36,434 nucleotides of DNA. Source: Syntrophaceae bacterium. GTDB lineage: Bacteria > Desulfobacterota > BSN033 > UBA1163. Below are positions 1 to 7,753 of the stretch, piece after piece. The notes under the pieces were generated by a model. That model was not told the DNA's origin and made no database searches. It was given only the letters and a program-made list of their open reading frames with translations. The DNA is taken from NCBI GenBank assembly GCA_013388635.1, contig JACAEX010000039.1, forward strand, positions 1 to 36,434, in the 5' to 3' direction. The translations under genes were made by a program, and so were the position numbers. How positions within the stretch are numbered: the first letter of the stretch is position 1; each line of letters starts with the position of its first letter.

Positions 1-119
1 ATGTCTCGTTGTCGGTGGAGTTGATTACGCCGATAGCGATGGAGAAGGAGTTGCGGTTTGCGATTCGGGAGGGGGGTCGGACCGTTGGGGCAGGCGTCAT
101 CAGCGATGTCATAGAGTAA
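1..119 (+). CDS. tuf: Elongation factor Tu, C-terminal fragment (partial)
   Basis: This is the last 38 codons of EF-Tu, the GTPase that delivers aminoacyl-tRNA to the ribosome. The reading frame begins at base 3 and ends at TAA 117-119. The visible tail contains the domain III signature [18 protein letters not shown] followed by [13 protein letters not shown], the usual end of bacterial EF-Tu. The rest lies left of the window. It sits 15 bp upstream of rpsJ, the classic str-S10 junction, so it is probably co-transcribed with the ribosomal genes that follow. Confidence 0.96.
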   Translation, partial: VSLSVELITPIAMEKELRFAIREGGRTVGAGVISDVIE

Positions 120-134
120 GGAAGGGGTTCGGAG

Positions 135-443
135 ATGACCACACAGAAGATCAGGGTCTGTCTAAAATCTTATGACCATAAACTTCTGGATAAATCGACA
201 GCCGAGATCGTCGAAACGGTTCGACGAACCGGCGCCAGTGTCGCAGGTCCGATCCCGCTTCCCACGAAGATCAACAAGTTCTGCGTTCTGAGATCTCCTC
301 ATGTCGACAAGAAATCGAGAGAACAGTTTGAGATTCGGACGCATAAACGCCTGATCGATATTCTGGATCCCACGCAGCAGACCGTCGATGCACTGATGAA
401 GCTCGACCTGGCAGCGGGGATCGACGTAGAAATCAAGCTTTAA
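135..443 (+). CDS. rpsJ: 30S ribosomal protein S10
   Basis: This 102-residue protein matches S10 (NusE) in length and sequence style, including the loop region GPIPLPTK near residues 38-45 and the C-terminal IDVEIKL. S10 assembles into the 30S head and also works as NusE in transcription antitermination with NusB. The ATG at 135 is preceded by a GGAAGGGG-type ribosome binding site. It is the first gene of the S10 block, 15 bp after tuf, and is followed by an 82-bp gap containing small hairpins before rplC. Confidence 0.98.
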   Translation: MTTQKIRVCLKSYDHKLLDKSTAEIVETVRRTGASVAGPIPLPTKINKFCVLRSPHVDKKSREQFEIRTHKRLIDILDPTQQTVDALMKLDLAAGIDVEIKL

Positions 444-525
444 TTCCCCCTGCCTCCTCAGTGAGGGGCTGGTCGATAAGACCCGACCAAAGGAAACCGT
501 TCACTACCAATCGGGGAGGGGGATT

Positions 526-1203
526 TTGGATGGAAAGAGAATGAACAGGACGCTCGGGATCATTGGCAGAAAGTTAGGGATGACTCAGGTCTTTCTCGAA
601 GATGGGTCAGCTGTTCCAGTGACCATCGTCGAAGCCGGGCCATGCAGGGTGATCCAGAAGAAGACGAAGGAGAAGGATGGCTATGAGGCCATTCAACTCG
701 GGTTCCTTCCAAAGAATAGTCAGAGGGTGAACAAGCCGCTCTCGGGCCATTTTAAAAAGGCGGGGACAGGGCCCTATTCTTACACGAGGGAGTTCCGGGT
801 GGAAGGCGTGGAGAAGTTTGAACTGGGACAGGAGATCACGGTGAATCTATTTAAGGCTGGAGATGTCGTCGATGTCACTGGCCTCAGCAAGGGAAGAGGG
901 TTTACAGGGGTGATCAAGCGTCACGGATTTCACGGCTCCCCTGGATCCCATGGCACGCACGAATATTTTCGCCACGGGGGCTCTGTGGGCTCAGCCACCT
1001 ACCCCCATCACGTTTTTAAAGGCCTGAAGATGCCTGGCCATCACGGAAATCAGAGGGTGACCATCCAGAACATCAAGGTCTTCGATGTGAAAGAGGATCA
1101 GAACCTGATCCTGCTCAGAGGCGGAATTCCAGGAAGCCGGAACGGATTGATCCTCATTCGAGGTGCCACCAAGAAGAGTAAGAGAGCCAATCCATCGGCT
1201 TGA
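526..1203 (+). CDS. rplC: 50S ribosomal protein L3
   Basis: L3 is an early-assembling 23S rRNA binding protein near the peptidyl transferase centre. The N-terminal GIIGRKLGMTQVF and the central glycine/histidine-rich loop (HGFHGSPGSHGTHEYFRHGG) are diagnostic. Two starts are possible. TTG 526 has a strong Shine-Dalgarno sequence (GGGGAGGGGGA, 513-523, about 6 nt spacing) and gives 225 residues. ATG 541 gives MNRTLGII, closer to the usual L3 N-terminus, but has only a weak site. I keep 526 on ribosome-binding-site grounds, with real doubt about the extra five residues. rplD follows 12 bp downstream. Confidence 0.96.
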   Translation: MDGKRMNRTLGIIGRKLGMTQVFLEDGSAVPVTIVEAGPCRVIQKKTKEKDGYEAIQLGFLPKNSQRVNKPLSGHFKKAGTGPYSYTREFRVEGVEKFELGQEITVNLFKAGDVVDVTGLSKGRGFTGVIKRHGFHGSPGSHGTHEYFRHGGSVGSATYPHHVFKGLKMPGHHGNQRVTIQNIKVFDVKEDQNLILLRGGIPGSRNGLILIRGATKKSKRANPSA

Positions 1204-1215
1204 AGAAGGGGTTAG

Positions 1216-1836
1216 ATGGGTACGTTTGCCGTTTATGACATTGGGAACCGGAAGGTGAGCGATATCGAATTGGATGACAGGGTCTTCAATGCGGAGATCA
1301 ATCCTTCCCTGTTTTACGATGTGGTCCGAGCGACGCTCGCCTCTCAAAGGAAAGGCTCTGCGTCCACCAAGAATAAAGCGCTGGTTCGGGGAGGGGGCGC
1401 CAAGCCGTGGAGACAGAAGGGAACGGGAAGGGCACGCGCAGGATCCCGGCGCTCGCCACTCTGGAGGGGAGGAGGGACGATCTTCGGGCCCATGCCCCGG
1501 GATTACTCCATCTCGCTTCCGAAAAAGATGAAACAGGCCGCGCTCCGTGGTGCTCTCAGCTTGAAGCGTCAGGAGGCGAAGCTGATCCTTCTCGACGACT
1601 TTCCCCTCGAAGGATTTAAAACCCGTCAGGTCCTTGAGGTGCTGAAGAGATTTCAGGTCGAGGATGCCCTCATCGTGACCGATGAGAAACGGCCCCAGCT
1701 GGAACGGTCGGCCCGGAATATTCCCAATGTCCAAGTCCTGAGATGTGAAGGGCTCAACGTTTACGACATCTTAAATCACGAACATCTGATTCTGCTCAGT
1801 CCGGCCGTTCAGAAGATCCAGGGGGTGCTGGCGTGA
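1216..1836 (+). CDS. rplD: 50S ribosomal protein L4
   Basis: This 206-residue protein is L4, which lines the peptide exit tunnel and in some bacteria autoregulates the S10 operon. The tunnel-loop hallmark is visible around residues 45-80, with [35 protein letters not shown] and WRGGG. The ATG is preceded by AAGGGG. Its TGA stop overlaps the rplW start by one base (TGATG), which indicates translational coupling. Confidence 0.98.
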   Translation: MGTFAVYDIGNRKVSDIELDDRVFNAEINPSLFYDVVRATLASQRKGSASTKNKALVRGGGAKPWRQKGTGRARAGSRRSPLWRGGGTIFGPMPRDYSISLPKKMKQAALRGALSLKRQEAKLILLDDFPLEGFKTRQVLEVLKRFQVEDALIVTDEKRPQLERSARNIPNVQVLRCEGLNVYDILNHEHLILLSPAVQKIQGVLA

Positions 1837-2126
1837 TGAAGGAATCTTATCAGATCATTCGAAGGCCTCTGGTCACTGAAAAGAGCACCCAGCAGAAGGA
1901 GGCGAACCGCCAATATGCCTTTGAGGTAGACGTGAGAGCGAATAAGGTTGAGATTCAATCTGCTGTGGAACGTCTCTTCAAGGTGAAGGTTCTTCAGGTG
2001 AGGACCTGCAACGTCCTGGGTAAAGTGAAACGTCTGGGAAGAAGGTATGGGAAGAGGCCCGACTGGAAGAAGGCCATTGTCACTCTGAAGGAAGGGGACC
2101 GCATCGATTTCTTTGAAGGAGCGTAA
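1836..2126 (+). CDS. rplW: 50S ribosomal protein L23
   Basis: L23 sits at the exit of the peptide tunnel and is the docking site for signal recognition particle and trigger factor. The 96-residue protein has the family opening [12 protein letters not shown] and the central [24 protein letters not shown]. The start is taken as ATG 1836, overlapping the rplD stop; an in-frame GTG directly before it (1833) is less likely. The gene ends just before a perfect hairpin and a 169-bp repeat-bearing gap that separates it from rplB, where L23 and L2 genes are normally nearly adjacent. Confidence 0.97.
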   Translation: MKESYQIIRRPLVTEKSTQQKEANRQYAFEVDVRANKVEIQSAVERLFKVKVLQVRTCNVLGKVKRLGRRYGKRPDWKKAIVTLKEGDRIDFFEGA

Positions 2127-2152
2127 TCCTCTCGAATAAAAACTCGAGAGGA
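2127..2152 (+). repeat. Perfect 9-bp hairpin abutting the rplW stop codon
   Basis: TCCTCTCGA (2127-2135) and TCGAGAGGA (2144-2152) form a perfect 9-bp stem with an 8-nt loop, beginning at the first base after the rplW TAA. There is no following T-tract and expression must continue into rplB, so it is not an obvious terminator. It could be an RNA processing or stabilising hairpin, or the border of the repeat that follows. Confidence 0.75.
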
Positions 2153-2290
2153 AATCCTAAATCCGAGGCACGAATCTCGAAACAATGTTTGAAATTCAAA
2201 ATCTCAAATTTAGAAGTCCTTCTTGTTTTGGATTTCGGTAACTAAGATTTGCTTCGAAATTAGGATTTCAAATTTAGAATTTTAGGGGTT
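2153..2290. repeat. Long imperfect palindrome, AAATCC/GGATTT family, copy 1
   Basis: The rplW-rplB gap is AT-rich and built as a degenerate inverted repeat. The left part has AAATCCTAAATCCGAG and CACGAATCTCGAAACA; the right part has GTTTTGGATTTCGG, TGCTTCGAAATTAGGATTT and AGAATTTTAGG. The same words recur at 4449-4600, 7586-7745 and 12118-12158, so this is one copy of a dispersed intergenic family. It contains no convincing open reading frame. Confidence 0.75.
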
Positions 2291-2295
2291 AAGAG

Positions 2296-3111
2296 ATGGC
2301 TATCAAAAAGTATCGACCCACCTCGCCAGGAAGGCGGTTTCAGACCGCTCCGACTTTTGAGGAGATTTCATCTCCAGAGCCGGAGAAAAGCCTCCTCGTC
2401 CCTCTGAGAAAGACAGGCGGAAGAAACTGCTACGGAAGAATTACCGCATGGCATCGAGGAGGAGGTCATAAGAGGATGTATCGGGTGATCGATTTCAGAA
2501 GGGATAAGCGGGAGATCCCGGCCCGAGTTGCCTCCATCGAATACGATCCGAATCGTTCCGCCCGGATTGCTTTGCTTCACTACGCGGATGGGGAGAAGCG
2601 TTACATCCTTGCGCCCGATCAGCTTCGGGTGGGCGACCCCGTGATTGCGAGTCCGACGGCCGACATTAAACCTGGCAATGCCCTCCCCTTGCGCCATATC
2701 CCAACAGGCACCCTGATCCACAATGTGGAGCTGAAAGTGGGAAAAGGTGGACAGCTCATTCGAAGCGCAGGGGTCGCCGGTCAGTTGATGGCCAAGGAGG
2801 GGAAGTATGCTCACATCAAGCTCCCCTCTGGAGAAGTTCGGTTGGTCCTGCAGGATTGCTATGCCACCATCGGCCAGGTCAGCAATCTTGAACATGAGAA
2901 CATCTCTCTGGGAAAAGCGGGAAGAAATCGTTGGCTGGGTTGGAGGCCGACCGTTCGTGGAGTGGCCATGAACCCGATCGACCATCCCTTGGGCGGAGGA
3001 GAAGGAAAGAGTTCAGGCGGCAGGCACCCCTGCACGCCGTGGGGAGTGCTCGAAAAAAAGACCCGAAGAAATAAGAGCACGGATAAGTATATCTTGAAGA
3101 GGAGGGATTAA
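2296..3111 (+). CDS. rplB: 50S ribosomal protein L2
   Basis: L2 is a core 23S rRNA binding protein needed for subunit association and peptidyl transferase activity. At 271 residues it has the normal length. It shows [19 protein letters not shown] near the N-terminus and [20 protein letters not shown] near the C-terminus, including the conserved histidine of the active-centre loop. The ATG at 2296 has a modest upstream purine stretch (GGGGTTAAGAG). Its TAA overlaps the rpsS ATG by one base (TAATG). Confidence 0.98.
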   Translation: MAIKKYRPTSPGRRFQTAPTFEEISSPEPEKSLLVPLRKTGGRNCYGRITAWHRGGGHKRMYRVIDFRRDKREIPARVASIEYDPNRSARIALLHYADGEKRYILAPDQLRVGDPVIASPTADIKPGNALPLRHIPTGTLIHNVELKVGKGGQLIRSAGVAGQLMAKEGKYAHIKLPSGEVRLVLQDCYATIGQVSNLEHENISLGKAGRNRWLGWRPTVRGVAMNPIDHPLGGGEGKSSGGRHPCTPWGVLEKKTRRNKSTDKYILKRRD

Positions 3112-3401
3112 TGGCCCGCTCGATCAGAAAGGGACCCTTTGTGGATGCCCATCTGATAAAAAAGGTGAGAGAGGTCCGGAGGACGAAGGAGTCAAAGGTG
3201 ATCAAGACCTGGTCGAGGCGGTCCACCATCGTTCCGGATATGGTGGGGCTGACCTTTGCGGTCCACAACGGGAAGAAATTTATTCCGGTGTTTGTGACCG
3301 AGGAGATGGTGGGTCATAAGTTAGGGGAATTTTCTCCCACTCGAACCTTCCACGGTCATTCCGGGGATAGAAAGACCAAGGTCAAAGGCAAGGCTGCCTA
3401 A
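3111..3401 (+). CDS. rpsS: 30S ribosomal protein S19
   Basis: This 96-residue protein is S19, which binds the 30S head with S13. The opening [15 protein letters not shown] and the central [19 protein letters not shown] are typical, as is the [17 protein letters not shown] motif near the end. It overlaps rplB by one base and is followed 15 bp later by rplV, so the three are translated in close succession. Confidence 0.98.
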   Translation: MARSIRKGPFVDAHLIKKVREVRRTKESKVIKTWSRRSTIVPDMVGLTFAVHNGKKFIPVFVTEEMVGHKLGEFSPTRTFHGHSGDRKTKVKGKAA

Positions 3402-3416
3402 GAGGCTGAGGGAGAG

Positions 3417-3749
3417 ATGGAAGTAGTTGCGAAATTGAGATTCGGTCGTATCGCACCCAGGAAGGCTCGGCTGGTGGCCGATCTGATTCGGGGCAAGAAA
3501 TCCGAAGAGGCATTAAACATTCTGAACTTTACAAAGAAGGCGGCAGCCAAGATTTTGATAAAATTGCTGAAATCCGCCATTGCCAATGCCACGCAAAAAA
3601 AGGTTTCAGATATCGATCGGCTTTACATCAAAAAGATCACGGTGGATCAGGGGCCGACCATGAAACGCTACACCCCTCGGGCACACGGCCGGGCCACCAT
3701 GATCCGAAAAAGAACGAGCCACATCACGATCGTCTTGGACGAAAGGTAA
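3417..3749 (+). CDS. rplV: 50S ribosomal protein L22
   Basis: L22 spans the 50S subunit and contributes an extended beta-hairpin to the exit tunnel, where changes can give macrolide resistance. The 110-residue sequence has [19 protein letters not shown] near residue 8 and the hairpin region [24 protein letters not shown] at the end. The ATG is preceded by GGGAGAG. It lies in the invariant rpsS-rplV-rpsC order, with gaps of 15 and 13 bp. Confidence 0.98.
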   Translation: MEVVAKLRFGRIAPRKARLVADLIRGKKSEEALNILNFTKKAAAKILIKLLKSAIANATQKKVSDIDRLYIKKITVDQGPTMKRYTPRAHGRATMIRKRTSHITIVLDER

Positions 3750-3762
3750 AGGAGGAAAAGGC

Positions 3763-4425
3763 TTGGGACAGAAAGTACATCCTAATAGCTTTCGACTGGG
3801 ATTCATCAAGACATGGGATTCCCGATGGTATGCCGAAAAGGATTACCCTCAACTCCTGATCGAAGATATCCGGATCCGCGATTACCTGAAGAAGAAACTC
3901 TACCATGCCGGAGTCGCCAAGATCGAGATCGAACGGGCTGCCAGTAAATCGAAGAAGGCAAAGGTCACGATCTATACGGCTCGACCCGGCATCATCATCG
4001 GGAAGAAGGGTGCGGAGGTCGAGAACCTAAAAAGGGAACTTCAGGAGATGACCCAAAAAGAGATCTTCATCAACATCCAGGAGGTCAAGAGGGCTGAGAC
4101 CAATGCCCAGCTCGTTGCTGAGAATGTGGCGCTTCAGCTCGAGCGCCGCGTGGGATTTCGGAGGGCGATGAAGAAGGCGGTCAGCTCTGCGCTCAAATTA
4201 GGGGCCAAGGGGATCAAGATCTCTTGTGCCGGGAGGTTGGGAGGAGCTGAAATGGCCCGTAAAGAATGGTATCGGGAAGGTCGGGTCCCGCTCCATACCC
4301 TGCGGGCCGATATCGATTTTGGCCTTGCAGAGGCCAAGACCACCTATGGGATCATCGGCGTCAAGGTCTGGATCTTCAAAGGGGAGGTCTTCCCAGGCAG
4401 AGAAGGAGAAGAAAGGGCCGCTTAA
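3763..4425 (+). CDS. rpsC: 30S ribosomal protein S3
   Basis: S3 forms the mRNA entry channel with S4 and S5 and contributes to mRNA unwinding. The 220-residue protein starts [23 protein letters not shown], carries the KH-domain GXXG region as [14 protein letters not shown] near residue 66-79, and has [23 protein letters not shown] towards the C-terminus. The start is TTG 3763 behind AAAGGAGGAAAAG. The TAA is followed directly by a perfect 9-bp hairpin and a 179-bp gap before rplP, which is unusual because rpsC and rplP are normally adjacent. Confidence 0.97.
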   Translation: MGQKVHPNSFRLGFIKTWDSRWYAEKDYPQLLIEDIRIRDYLKKKLYHAGVAKIEIERAASKSKKAKVTIYTARPGIIIGKKGAEVENLKRELQEMTQKEIFINIQEVKRAETNAQLVAENVALQLERRVGFRRAMKKAVSSALKLGAKGIKISCAGRLGGAEMARKEWYREGRVPLHTLRADIDFGLAEAKTTYGIIGVKVWIFKGEVFPGREGEERAA

Positions 4426-4448
4426 CCGTTCGTTCTCCAAACGAACGG
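4426..4448 (+). repeat. Perfect 9-bp hairpin abutting the rpsC stop codon
   Basis: CCGTTCGTT (4426-4434) and AACGAACGG (4440-4448) form a perfect 9-bp stem with a 5-nt loop (CTCCA), starting at the first base after the rpsC TAA. It has the same position and stem length as the hairpin after rplW but an unrelated sequence, so structure and placement are conserved rather than sequence. Confidence 0.78.
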
Positions 4449-4600
4449 AAGCTCGAAATCCTAAGCACGAAATTCGAGACAAGCATGAAGCTTCAAAATA
4501 AGAATGACAAAAAGAAATGAAATCGTTTTGAGTTTTGAAAATTTGAATTTAGGATTTGTTTCGAGTTTCGATATTCGTATTTCGGATTTAAAGGATTAAG
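4449..4600. repeat. Long imperfect palindrome, AAATCC/GGATTT family, copy 2
   Basis: The rpsC-rplP gap holds GCTCGAAATCCTAAGCACGA and AATTCGAGACAAGC on the left. On the right are GAATTTAGGATTTGTTTCGA, TTTCGATATTCG and TATTTCGGATTTAAAGG. These are near-complementary halves of the element seen after rplW. The element fills the gap up to the rplP start region and carries no ribosomal-type coding sequence. Confidence 0.75.
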
Positions 4601-4604
4601 AATT

Positions 4605-5021
4605 ATGTTGATGCCGAAGAAGACAAAGTATCGAAAACAGCAGAAGGGAAGAAGAAGGGGAGTGGCCTCTCGGGGAAATACCCTTAACTTCGGCGACTTC
4701 GGCCTTCAGGCCATGGAATGTGGCTGGTTGACCACACGTCAGATCGAGGCTGCAAGAATTGCGATGACCCGATTCATCAAACGGACGGGTCGGATCTGGA
4801 TCCGTATCTTTCCTGACAAGCCCATTACGAAGAAGCCTGCGGAGACCCGGATGGGAAAAGGAAAGGGCGCTCCTGAAGATTGGGTGGCGGTGGTTCAACC
4901 CGGCCGAATACTCTATGAGATGGAGGGAGTTCCTGAGGAGAGGGCGAGGGAGGCATTCCTTTTAGCTTCTCATAAACTACCTATCCATACCCGATTCATC
5001 ATGAGGGGGAGCCACTCATGA
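4605..5021 (+). CDS. rplP: 50S ribosomal protein L16
   Basis: L16 helps position tRNA at the A site and completes 50S assembly. The 138-residue protein begins [19 protein letters not shown], the usual start, and has the conserved RPW-like region as [28 protein letters not shown] around residues 60-90. Its TGA overlaps the rpmC ATG by four bases (ATGA). An AT-rich palindromic repeat lies immediately upstream, and only a weak AAAGGATTAAG ribosome binding site separates that repeat from the start. Confidence 0.98.
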   Translation: MLMPKKTKYRKQQKGRRRGVASRGNTLNFGDFGLQAMECGWLTTRQIEAARIAMTRFIKRTGRIWIRIFPDKPITKKPAETRMGKGKGAPEDWVAVVQPGRILYEMEGVPEERAREAFLLASHKLPIHTRFIMRGSHS

Positions 5022-5218
5022 AAGCGAAGGATCTCCGCCTTCTTAGCGAGGGAGAGTTGCTTGAGAAAGAAAGAGAATTGAAGGAGGAACTCTTCAATCT
5101 CCGGTTTCAGCATAGCACCGGACAACTGGAGAACGTGATGCGTGTCCCCCAGATCAAACGGGACATCGCCCGGGTGAAGACGGTCCTCAAGGAGAAGGGC
5201 CGGGGCAAAGGGAAATAA
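5018..5218 (+). CDS. rpmC: 50S ribosomal protein L29
   Basis: The 66-residue, highly helical L29 sits beside L23 at the tunnel exit. The sequence shows the two-helix hairpin with the motif [34 protein letters not shown]. It overlaps rplP by four bases, so initiation is probably coupled. It is followed by a 57-bp gap containing a GC-rich hairpin. Confidence 0.97.
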   Translation: MKAKDLRLLSEGELLEKERELKEELFNLRFQHSTGQLENVMRVPQIKRDIARVKTVLKEKGRGKGK

Positions 5219-5227
5219 GTATCTTCA

Positions 5228-5250
5228 TCCCCTCCCGCCAGAGGAGGGGA
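5228..5250. repeat. GC-rich hairpin between rpmC and rpsQ
   Basis: CCCCTCC (5229-5235) and GGAGGGG (5243-5249), with a flanking T-A pair, form an 8-bp perfect stem around the loop CGCCAGA. Similar CCCTCC/GGAGGG hairpins occur near 13297-13330 and 30541-30570. No T-tract follows, so I read it as a repeat or mRNA hairpin rather than a terminator. Confidence 0.65.
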
Positions 5251-5275
5251 AATCATCGGAGGCAAATTTCTTAGT

Positions 5276-5539
5276 ATGGAAATGGTAGAGAGAGGAAAGA
5301 GGAAGACTTTAACGGGCGTGGTCCTGAGCGACAAGATGGATAAGACCGTCGTGGTCATGGTCAATCGTCTCGTCCTCCACCCAGTTTATAAGAAGTATGT
5401 CCGGAAACGGAAAAAGGTGAAGGCGCATGACGAGGGAAACCGATGCCGTATCGGGGACAAGGTCCTGTTGATCGAAACCCGTCCGTTAAGCAAAGAGAAG
5501 CGGTGGCGGGTGAAAGAAGTCCTTGAGCGGGCAGCTTGA
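5276..5539 (+). CDS. rpsQ: 30S ribosomal protein S17
   Basis: S17 is an OB-fold primary 16S rRNA binder. The 87-residue protein has [16 protein letters not shown] at the N-terminus, followed by [21 protein letters not shown] and [23 protein letters not shown], which are family hallmarks. Two ATGs (5276 and 5282) are possible; the only clear GGAGG (5258-5262) is 13 nt from the first. It is separated from rplN by a purine/pyrimidine palindrome. Confidence 0.96.
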   Translation: MEMVERGKRKTLTGVVLSDKMDKTVVVMVNRLVLHPVYKKYVRKRKKVKAHDEGNRCRIGDKVLLIETRPLSKEKRWRVKEVLERAA

Positions 5540-5545
5540 CCGATT

Positions 5546-5618
5546 GGAAAGCAGGGGGTGGAAGGTAGGGGGTAGAGAAGAGATTTGACCACTTTCCACA
5601 TTCTATCCTCCACTTTCC
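5546..5618. repeat. Imperfect purine/pyrimidine palindrome between rpsQ and rplN
   Basis: The gap contains GGAAAGCAGGGGGTGGAAGG and GTAGGGGGTAGAG, followed by CCACTTTCCACATTCTATCC and TCCACTTTCC. The second half is roughly the reverse complement of the first, giving a long imperfect stem. It resembles no tRNA or riboswitch that I know and looks like a third class of dispersed palindromic element in this operon. Confidence 0.6.
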
Positions 5619-5633
5619 GTTATGGGGTTCGTG

Positions 5634-6002
5634 ATGATCCAGATGCGTACGATCCTTGATGTCGCCGATAATTCGGGGGCTAAAAAATTAGGGTGTGTGA
5701 AGGTCCTTGGCGGGACGCGGCGAAAGTATGCCACGCTGGGCGATATCATTGTCGTTTCAGTCAAGGATGCCCTTCCCAACTCCAAGATCAAGAAGGGGGA
5801 TGTGGTCCGAGCCGTCATCGTCCGGACGAAGAAAGAGGTGAAACGTCCCGACGGCTCCTATATCAAATTTGATGACAACTCAGCGGTCCTCATCAACCCC
5901 CAGGGAGAACCTGTGGGCACTCGAATTTTTGGCCCTGTCGCCAGAGAACTGCGTGCCAAGCGGTTTATGAAGATCATTTCACTGGCTCCAGAAGTCCTCT
6001 GA
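5634..6002 (+). CDS. rplN: 50S ribosomal protein L14
   Basis: L14 lies at the subunit interface and forms an intersubunit bridge. Starting at ATG 5634 the protein reads [20 protein letters not shown] and is 122 residues, the standard L14 length. An in-frame ATG at 5622 would add four residues and is rejected because TGGGG serves as the ribosome binding site for 5634. The conserved [27 protein letters not shown] and [10 protein letters not shown] are present. rplX follows 12 bp later. Confidence 0.97.
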   Translation: MIQMRTILDVADNSGAKKLGCVKVLGGTRRKYATLGDIIVVSVKDALPNSKIKKGDVVRAVIVRTKKEVKRPDGSYIKFDDNSAVLINPQGEPVGTRIFGPVARELRAKRFMKIISLAPEVL

Positions 6003-6014
6003 AAAGGAATCGAC

Positions 6015-6344
6015 ATGATTGCGCCGAGATTTCATATCAAAAAGAATGACCTGGTGATGGTGATCCACGGAAGGGAGAAGGGCAAGAGCGGTCGGATCCT
6101 GAAGGTTTTCCCGGAGAAGGAGAAGGTGATCGTCGAAAAGATCAATTTCGTCAAGAGGCATTCCCGGCCCCACGGCCAGCAGAGAAAGGGGGGAATTATC
6201 GAAAAAGAGGCGCCTCTTCACATCTCCAATGTGATGCTTCTCTGCGAGAAATGCAACAAACCCGTACGCATCGGTCACCGGATGGTGGAAGGCAGCAAGA
6301 AGGCCCGCTACTGTCGGAAGTGCGGCGAGATTTTCGATAAATAA
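6015..6344 (+). CDS. rplX: 50S ribosomal protein L24, zinc-ribbon-bearing form
   Basis: L24 is an assembly-initiating 23S binding protein. The N-terminal KOW motif is visible as [21 protein letters not shown] near residues 9-29. The C-terminal half carries two CxxC pairs (C77/C80 and C100/C103) consistent with a zinc ribbon, which many bacterial L24 proteins lack. The 109-residue length fits. An AAAAGGAA ribosome binding site precedes ATG 6015. A strong hairpin follows the stop. Confidence 0.97.
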   Translation: MIAPRFHIKKNDLVMVIHGREKGKSGRILKVFPEKEKVIVEKINFVKRHSRPHGQQRKGGIIEKEAPLHISNVMLLCEKCNKPVRIGHRMVEGSKKARYCRKCGEIFDK

Positions 6345-6345
6345 A

Positions 6346-6373
6346 AATCAGATGTGGAATGCCACATTTGATT
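6346..6373. repeat. 12-bp hairpin between rplX and rplE
   Basis: AATCAGATGTGG (6346-6357) pairs with CCACATTTGATT (6362-6373) across an AATG loop, with one G-T wobble and no mismatches. It starts one base after the rplX stop and ends 16 bp before the rplE start. A T-tract is absent. As elsewhere in this operon, a hairpin lies immediately behind a stop codon. Confidence 0.75.
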
Positions 6374-6389
6374 CTAATTGGGTGAAACA

Positions 6390-6929
6390 ATGGCGAGGTT
6401 AAAGGAGATCTACCAGGAGAGGGTCGTCCCCGCTCTGATGAAGCGATTTGGCTATCGGAACAAGATGGAGGTCCCTAAACTCCAAAAAATCGTGATCAAT
6501 ATGGGATTGGGGGAGGCCATCCAGAATATTAAGATTCTCGATTCAGCCGTTCAGGAACTGAGCCAGATCACAGGGCAGAAGGCCGTGATCACGAAAGCCA
6601 AAAAATCGATTGCACAGTTCAAATTGAGGACGGGGATGCCGATTGGATGCATGGTCACCCTTCGGAAAGAGAGAATGTACGAATTCTTCAATCGCCTGGT
6701 GAATGTCGCGCTTCCGAGGGTGAGGGACTTTAAGGGCCTTTCCGGAAAATCCTTCGACGGGAGAGGGAATTACGCGCTGGGCATTCGCGAACAACTGATC
6801 TTCCCGGAGATCCATTACGACAAGATTGATAAGGTGAAGGGGATGAATATTGTCATTGTCACCACGGCCAGGACCGATGAGGAAGGAAAGGAGTTGTTGA
6901 GACTATTGGGAATGCCTTTCAGGAACTAG
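6390..6929 (+). CDS. rplE: 50S ribosomal protein L5
   Basis: L5 binds 5S rRNA and contacts P-site tRNA. From ATG 6390 the protein is 179 residues, the usual length; an upstream in-frame TTG at 6378 is not needed because GGGTGA lies just before the ATG. Recognisable segments are [37 protein letters not shown] and the C-terminal [20 protein letters not shown]. It is followed 51 bp later by the zinc form of S14. Confidence 0.98.
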   Translation: MARLKEIYQERVVPALMKRFGYRNKMEVPKLQKIVINMGLGEAIQNIKILDSAVQELSQITGQKAVITKAKKSIAQFKLRTGMPIGCMVTLRKERMYEFFNRLVNVALPRVRDFKGLSGKSFDGRGNYALGIREQLIFPEIHYDKIDKVKGMNIVIVTTARTDEEGKELLRLLGMPFRN

Positions 6930-6980
6930 AAGACGCTCTGCGCCGAGCGCTTGGCGCAAGGCGTGATGGGGAGGAGGAAT

Positions 6981-7166
6981 TTGGCAAAGATATCACTGAT
7001 GGTTAAGGCCCAAAGGCCTCAGAAATTTAAGGTCCGGCAGTATCATCGATGCCCGCTCTGTGGAAGGCCAAGGGCATATTACCGAAAATTTAACATGTGC
7101 CGACTCTGTCTGAGGAAGTATGCCTCCAGAGGAGAGATCCCTGGAGTGATCAAATCCAGCTGGTGA
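6981..7166 (+). CDS. rpsZ: 30S ribosomal protein S14, zinc-binding type
   Basis: This short S14 is 61 residues when started at TTG 6981, which has GAGGAGG four bases upstream; the longer frame from 6951 adds ten atypical residues. Four cysteines (C24, C27, C40, C43) in CPLCGRP and CRLC form the zinc knuckle of the C+ type. [16 protein letters not shown] and [11 protein letters not shown] are characteristic. S14 binds late to the 30S head near S3 and S10. Confidence 0.96.
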   Translation: MAKISLMVKAQRPQKFKVRQYHRCPLCGRPRAYYRKFNMCRLCLRKYASRGEIPGVIKSSW

Positions 7167-7182
7167 GAAGGTGGAGGGTTCT

Positions 7183-7581
7183 ATGTCGATGACCGATCCA
7201 TTGGCCGATATGTTCACCCGGATTCGGAACGGGTCTAAGGAGAGATTTGAGAAGGTGGATGTACCCTCCTCCAAACTGAAACGGGAGATCGTGAAGATCT
7301 TGAAAGAGGAAGGGTTTATCAAAAATTTCAAGATCGTTACGGACGATCACCAGCATGAGATGATCCGAATCTTTCTCAAATACGATGCCAGCAAACAGGG
7401 TGTCATCCATATCCGCAGGGTCAGCAAGCCGGGCCGGAGGGTCTATGTCGGCACGGAACGTATTCCCCTGGTGATGAGCGGATTGGGGATTTCGATCCTC
7501 TCCACCCCGAAAGGAGTCCTTACTGATAAAGACGCCCGAAAGGCCCGCGTAGGCGGAGAAGTTCTGTGTTATGTCTGGTAA
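7183..7581 (+). CDS. rpsH: 30S ribosomal protein S8
   Basis: S8 is a primary 16S rRNA binding protein and in enterobacteria the autoregulator of the spc operon. From ATG 7183 it is 132 residues and starts SMTDPLADMFTRIRNG. The C-terminal RNA-binding part shows RVYVGTERIPLVMSGLGISILSTPKGVLTDKDARK and ends GGEVLCYVW. A GTG at 7171 is in frame, but GGAGGG lies between it and the ATG. It is followed by a 172-bp gap with a repeat instead of immediate rplF. Confidence 0.98.
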   Translation: MSMTDPLADMFTRIRNGSKERFEKVDVPSSKLKREIVKILKEEGFIKNFKIVTDDHQHEMIRIFLKYDASKQGVIHIRRVSKPGRRVYVGTERIPLVMSGLGISILSTPKGVLTDKDARKARVGGEVLCYVW

Positions 7582-7585
7582 AAAT

Positions 7586-7745
7586 TAAATTCGAAGCACG
7601 AAATCCGAAATTCGAAACAGGCACCGATTTTCAAAATACAAATTTTCGAAGTCGTTCACTATAGTTTAGAAATTTGGAAATCAGGATTTGTTTCGGATTG
7701 GTCCTTAACGGACGCTTCGCCCGATATTCGGATTTAGGATTTTCG
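7586..7745. repeat. Long imperfect palindrome, AAATCC/GGATTT family, copy 3
   Basis: The rpsH-rplF gap has ATTCGAAGCACGAAATCCGA and AATTCGAAACAGGCACCGA on the left. On the right are ATCAGGATTTGTTTCGGATT and GATATTCGGATTTAGGATTT. About 23 bp of unrelated GC-richer sequence (GGTCCTTAACGGACGCTTCG and on) interrupts the right arm. The arms are near-complementary, so transcription would give a large imperfect hairpin. Confidence 0.78.
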
Positions 7746-7753
7746 AGGTTGCT

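Noticed and set aside
991-1734. Long minus-strand open frame (247 codons) opposite rplC and rplD
   Set aside because: It is antisense to two certain ribosomal genes, has low-complexity arginine/serine/proline content and no recognisable motif.
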